Positions 62,500 through 64,000 of a stretch of 64,000 nucleotides of DNA are shown one piece after another. The stretch's first letter is position 1; every line of letters begins with the position of its first letter. The translations under genes were made by a program, and so were the position numbers. The notes beneath the pieces are model-generated. The model was not told where the DNA came from, searched no databases, and saw only the letters and a program-made list of their open reading frames with translations. This stretch comes from Euglena gracilis (lineage: Eukaryota; Euglenida; Euglenophyceae; Euglenales): assembly GCA_039621445.1 (NCBI GenBank), contig CP154956.1, positions 75,678,192 to 75,742,191 of the forward strand, in the 5' to 3' direction.

Positions 62500-64000
62500 C
62501 GATGTCTGGGACATCAGTTCGGGAAAGAATTTTCCCGCCCAAACCGATGTCCCAAACAGTTTTGGTTCGGGCATGAACCCATTAGCCTCCTTGCACGGTT
62601 TCAAGGAAAACATGTTTGAAACCGCTTTCAGTTCACGATGCACAGCGTCGTGGAAAACCGTGTTCTGTTCACGTGTATAGCACGGAAAACCTAGACTGAA
62701 CACGGTTTTTGGACCATCAACCCATATTCTGAACACGTTTTTTGCAGTCAACCCGTATTTTGAACATGGTTCTTTCCCAGGAAAACAGTGTTCAGAACAC
62801 GGTTCTTGACACTGTAAACCCCCCCAAATACAAACCAGGTTTTGAATAGCGTTGAGCTCTTGATAAGCGCGCACCCACCCCTTCATTGACCCCCCCCCAT
62901 ATAAACCGGCCCACTCCATGGAGCTCTTTTGACTGAAATGCATAGCTTTTGTGCGAAACCGGCGGCCAGGGGGTCAAAAAACAGTTGTTTTTTGTTCAAA
63001 AAACACCTTTTCCGGGTCCGGGAGGCCATAGTGGGCCGGCCTGTTTTTTTTGACGTTGTTTTTTTTTTGTTTTTTTTAATTCTAACAATGTTTTTTTAAA
63101 AAAAACAAAAAAAAACGCCCACTGGGTTTTGCATGGAAAATTTTTGAATGAACATTTTCAATCATTTTTGGCAACTTCTGGGTAATTTCTACCAAAAACT
63201 TCCTTCCACAAAAATGAAAAAAATCGTAAAATTTCATTTGATGTTTTTGACCATTTTTGGCAGTTTTTGAACTGATTAGGATTCAAAGTAAGGTTTGGTA
63301 GTTTCATAACGAGTTTTTTCAATGAAATTTCCTTTTGTTTTTTTTGATGTTTTTTTTACTGTTTTTTTTTAAAAAAAACACGTTTTTTTGTTGTTTTTTT
63401 TAAAAAAAACAAAAAAAATGCCCACTATGCGGGAGGCCAAAAAACATCCTTTCGGGCAAAAAAAATTCGATTTTTTCGCCTTTTTTTGACCCGAAAATGG
63501 CTAAGTCCACCAGTGGAAAAAGTGTACAAAATGGCCTAAATTGGCCGAAAAAAAAATGCCGTATCTCGGGCTAGGCGGTGAGCTGCGGAGAAACCAAAAT
63601 CCCAATACATAGAGCGTTCTAAGGGCTTCAATTTAGGTCTCCGGACATTTCGCTTCATTTTTGAGAAATTTTGAAAACATTGTTTTTTTGACCCCCCCCC
63701 ACCCCCCGAAAACGGCTAAAGTGTACAAAACGGCCACCTGCGCCGAAAACGGCCATATCTCGGGCTGGCGGGGAGTTGCGGGGAAGTCAAAATACCAGTA
63801 GATGGGGCGTTCCAAGGCTTCAAATTAGGTCCCTTGACATTTCCTTTGGTTTGGCTTCATTTTGGAGATATTTTGAAAATTGACTTTTTTTGGCCGAAAT
63901 GGCAGAGTCCAAAGGGGGGGGGCTTATCCAGGGGGGCGGCCCGATCCAACCCAGTTTGGAGCGCACGCTGAGGAGCTGAGTACCATTCCCGAGCATCAAT
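62500..64000. other. Repeat fragments, no gene recognised
   Basis: Includes ACCGATGTC / TTCGGG palindromes (62500-62580), GAACACGGTTTT-type short repeats in both orientations (62620-62815), a block at 62820-62965 that is the complement of 48966-49085, T/A homopolymer palindromes (63045-63110 and 63330-63420), and a GCCCGAGATA-type repeat (63470-63930) inverse to 45560-46000. Confidence 0.55.

Overview
This window is nuclear DNA of Euglena gracilis or a very close relative. The anchor is the 5' part of a front-end fatty acid desaturase gene on the minus strand, between 26294 and 17931. It is split into three recognisable exons. The encoded residues match, as I recall it, the E. gracilis delta-8 desaturase, including the cytochrome b5 HPGG motif and the first histidine box HDICHH. 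The introns are GT-AG. The second intron is about 7.4 kb and is packed with mobile DNA. The exons for the rest of the protein (second histidine box, QIEHH box, C-terminus) were not found between position 1 and 17931, so the gene probably continues past the window's left edge.

Nearly everything else is repeats. By region: 1-12.7 kb holds dispersed palindromic repeats and a truncated hAT end with a BED zinc finger. At 12.7-14.2 kb is a degenerate hAT element with 19-bp perfect inverted ends. 14.2-28.3 kb holds hAT-like miniature elements with 8-bp duplications (several perfect), a 1.7-kb AT-rich element, and the desaturase gene. 28.4-32 kb is a tandem segmental duplication, one unit of which is interrupted by a gene-bearing element. 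33-41 kb holds arrays of GGTCGGGCCGACC-type palindromes in large inverted-repeat elements. 41.8-48.8 kb holds two such elements with perfect 9-bp target duplications, one carrying a 71-bp satellite with higher-order structure and one carrying a ~165-bp tandem array. At 49.7-50.5 kb is a Tc1/mariner-type element with TA duplications and a partial transposase. 52-64 kb holds more miniature elements and two further copies of the gene-bearing hairpin element.

The most interesting system is a family of small elements (copies near 20.1, 30.0, 34.6, 58.6 and 60.4 kb). Each has a long GC-capped hairpin at its left. In three copies the hairpin directly abuts the inverted end. Then come an array of short repeats whose sequence differs between subfamilies, a splice-acceptor-like tract just upstream of an ATG where the start is preserved, and a reading frame from one protein family. 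The fullest copy ends in a PHD-like zinc finger (C-x2-C-x4-H-x2-C ... C-x2-C). I know no named element of this design.

Long G or C runs (10 to about 29 nt) and degenerate TTAGGG-like tracts occur throughout, mostly inside elements. Most open frames here are low-complexity Pro/Gly translations of those runs and are not annotated.
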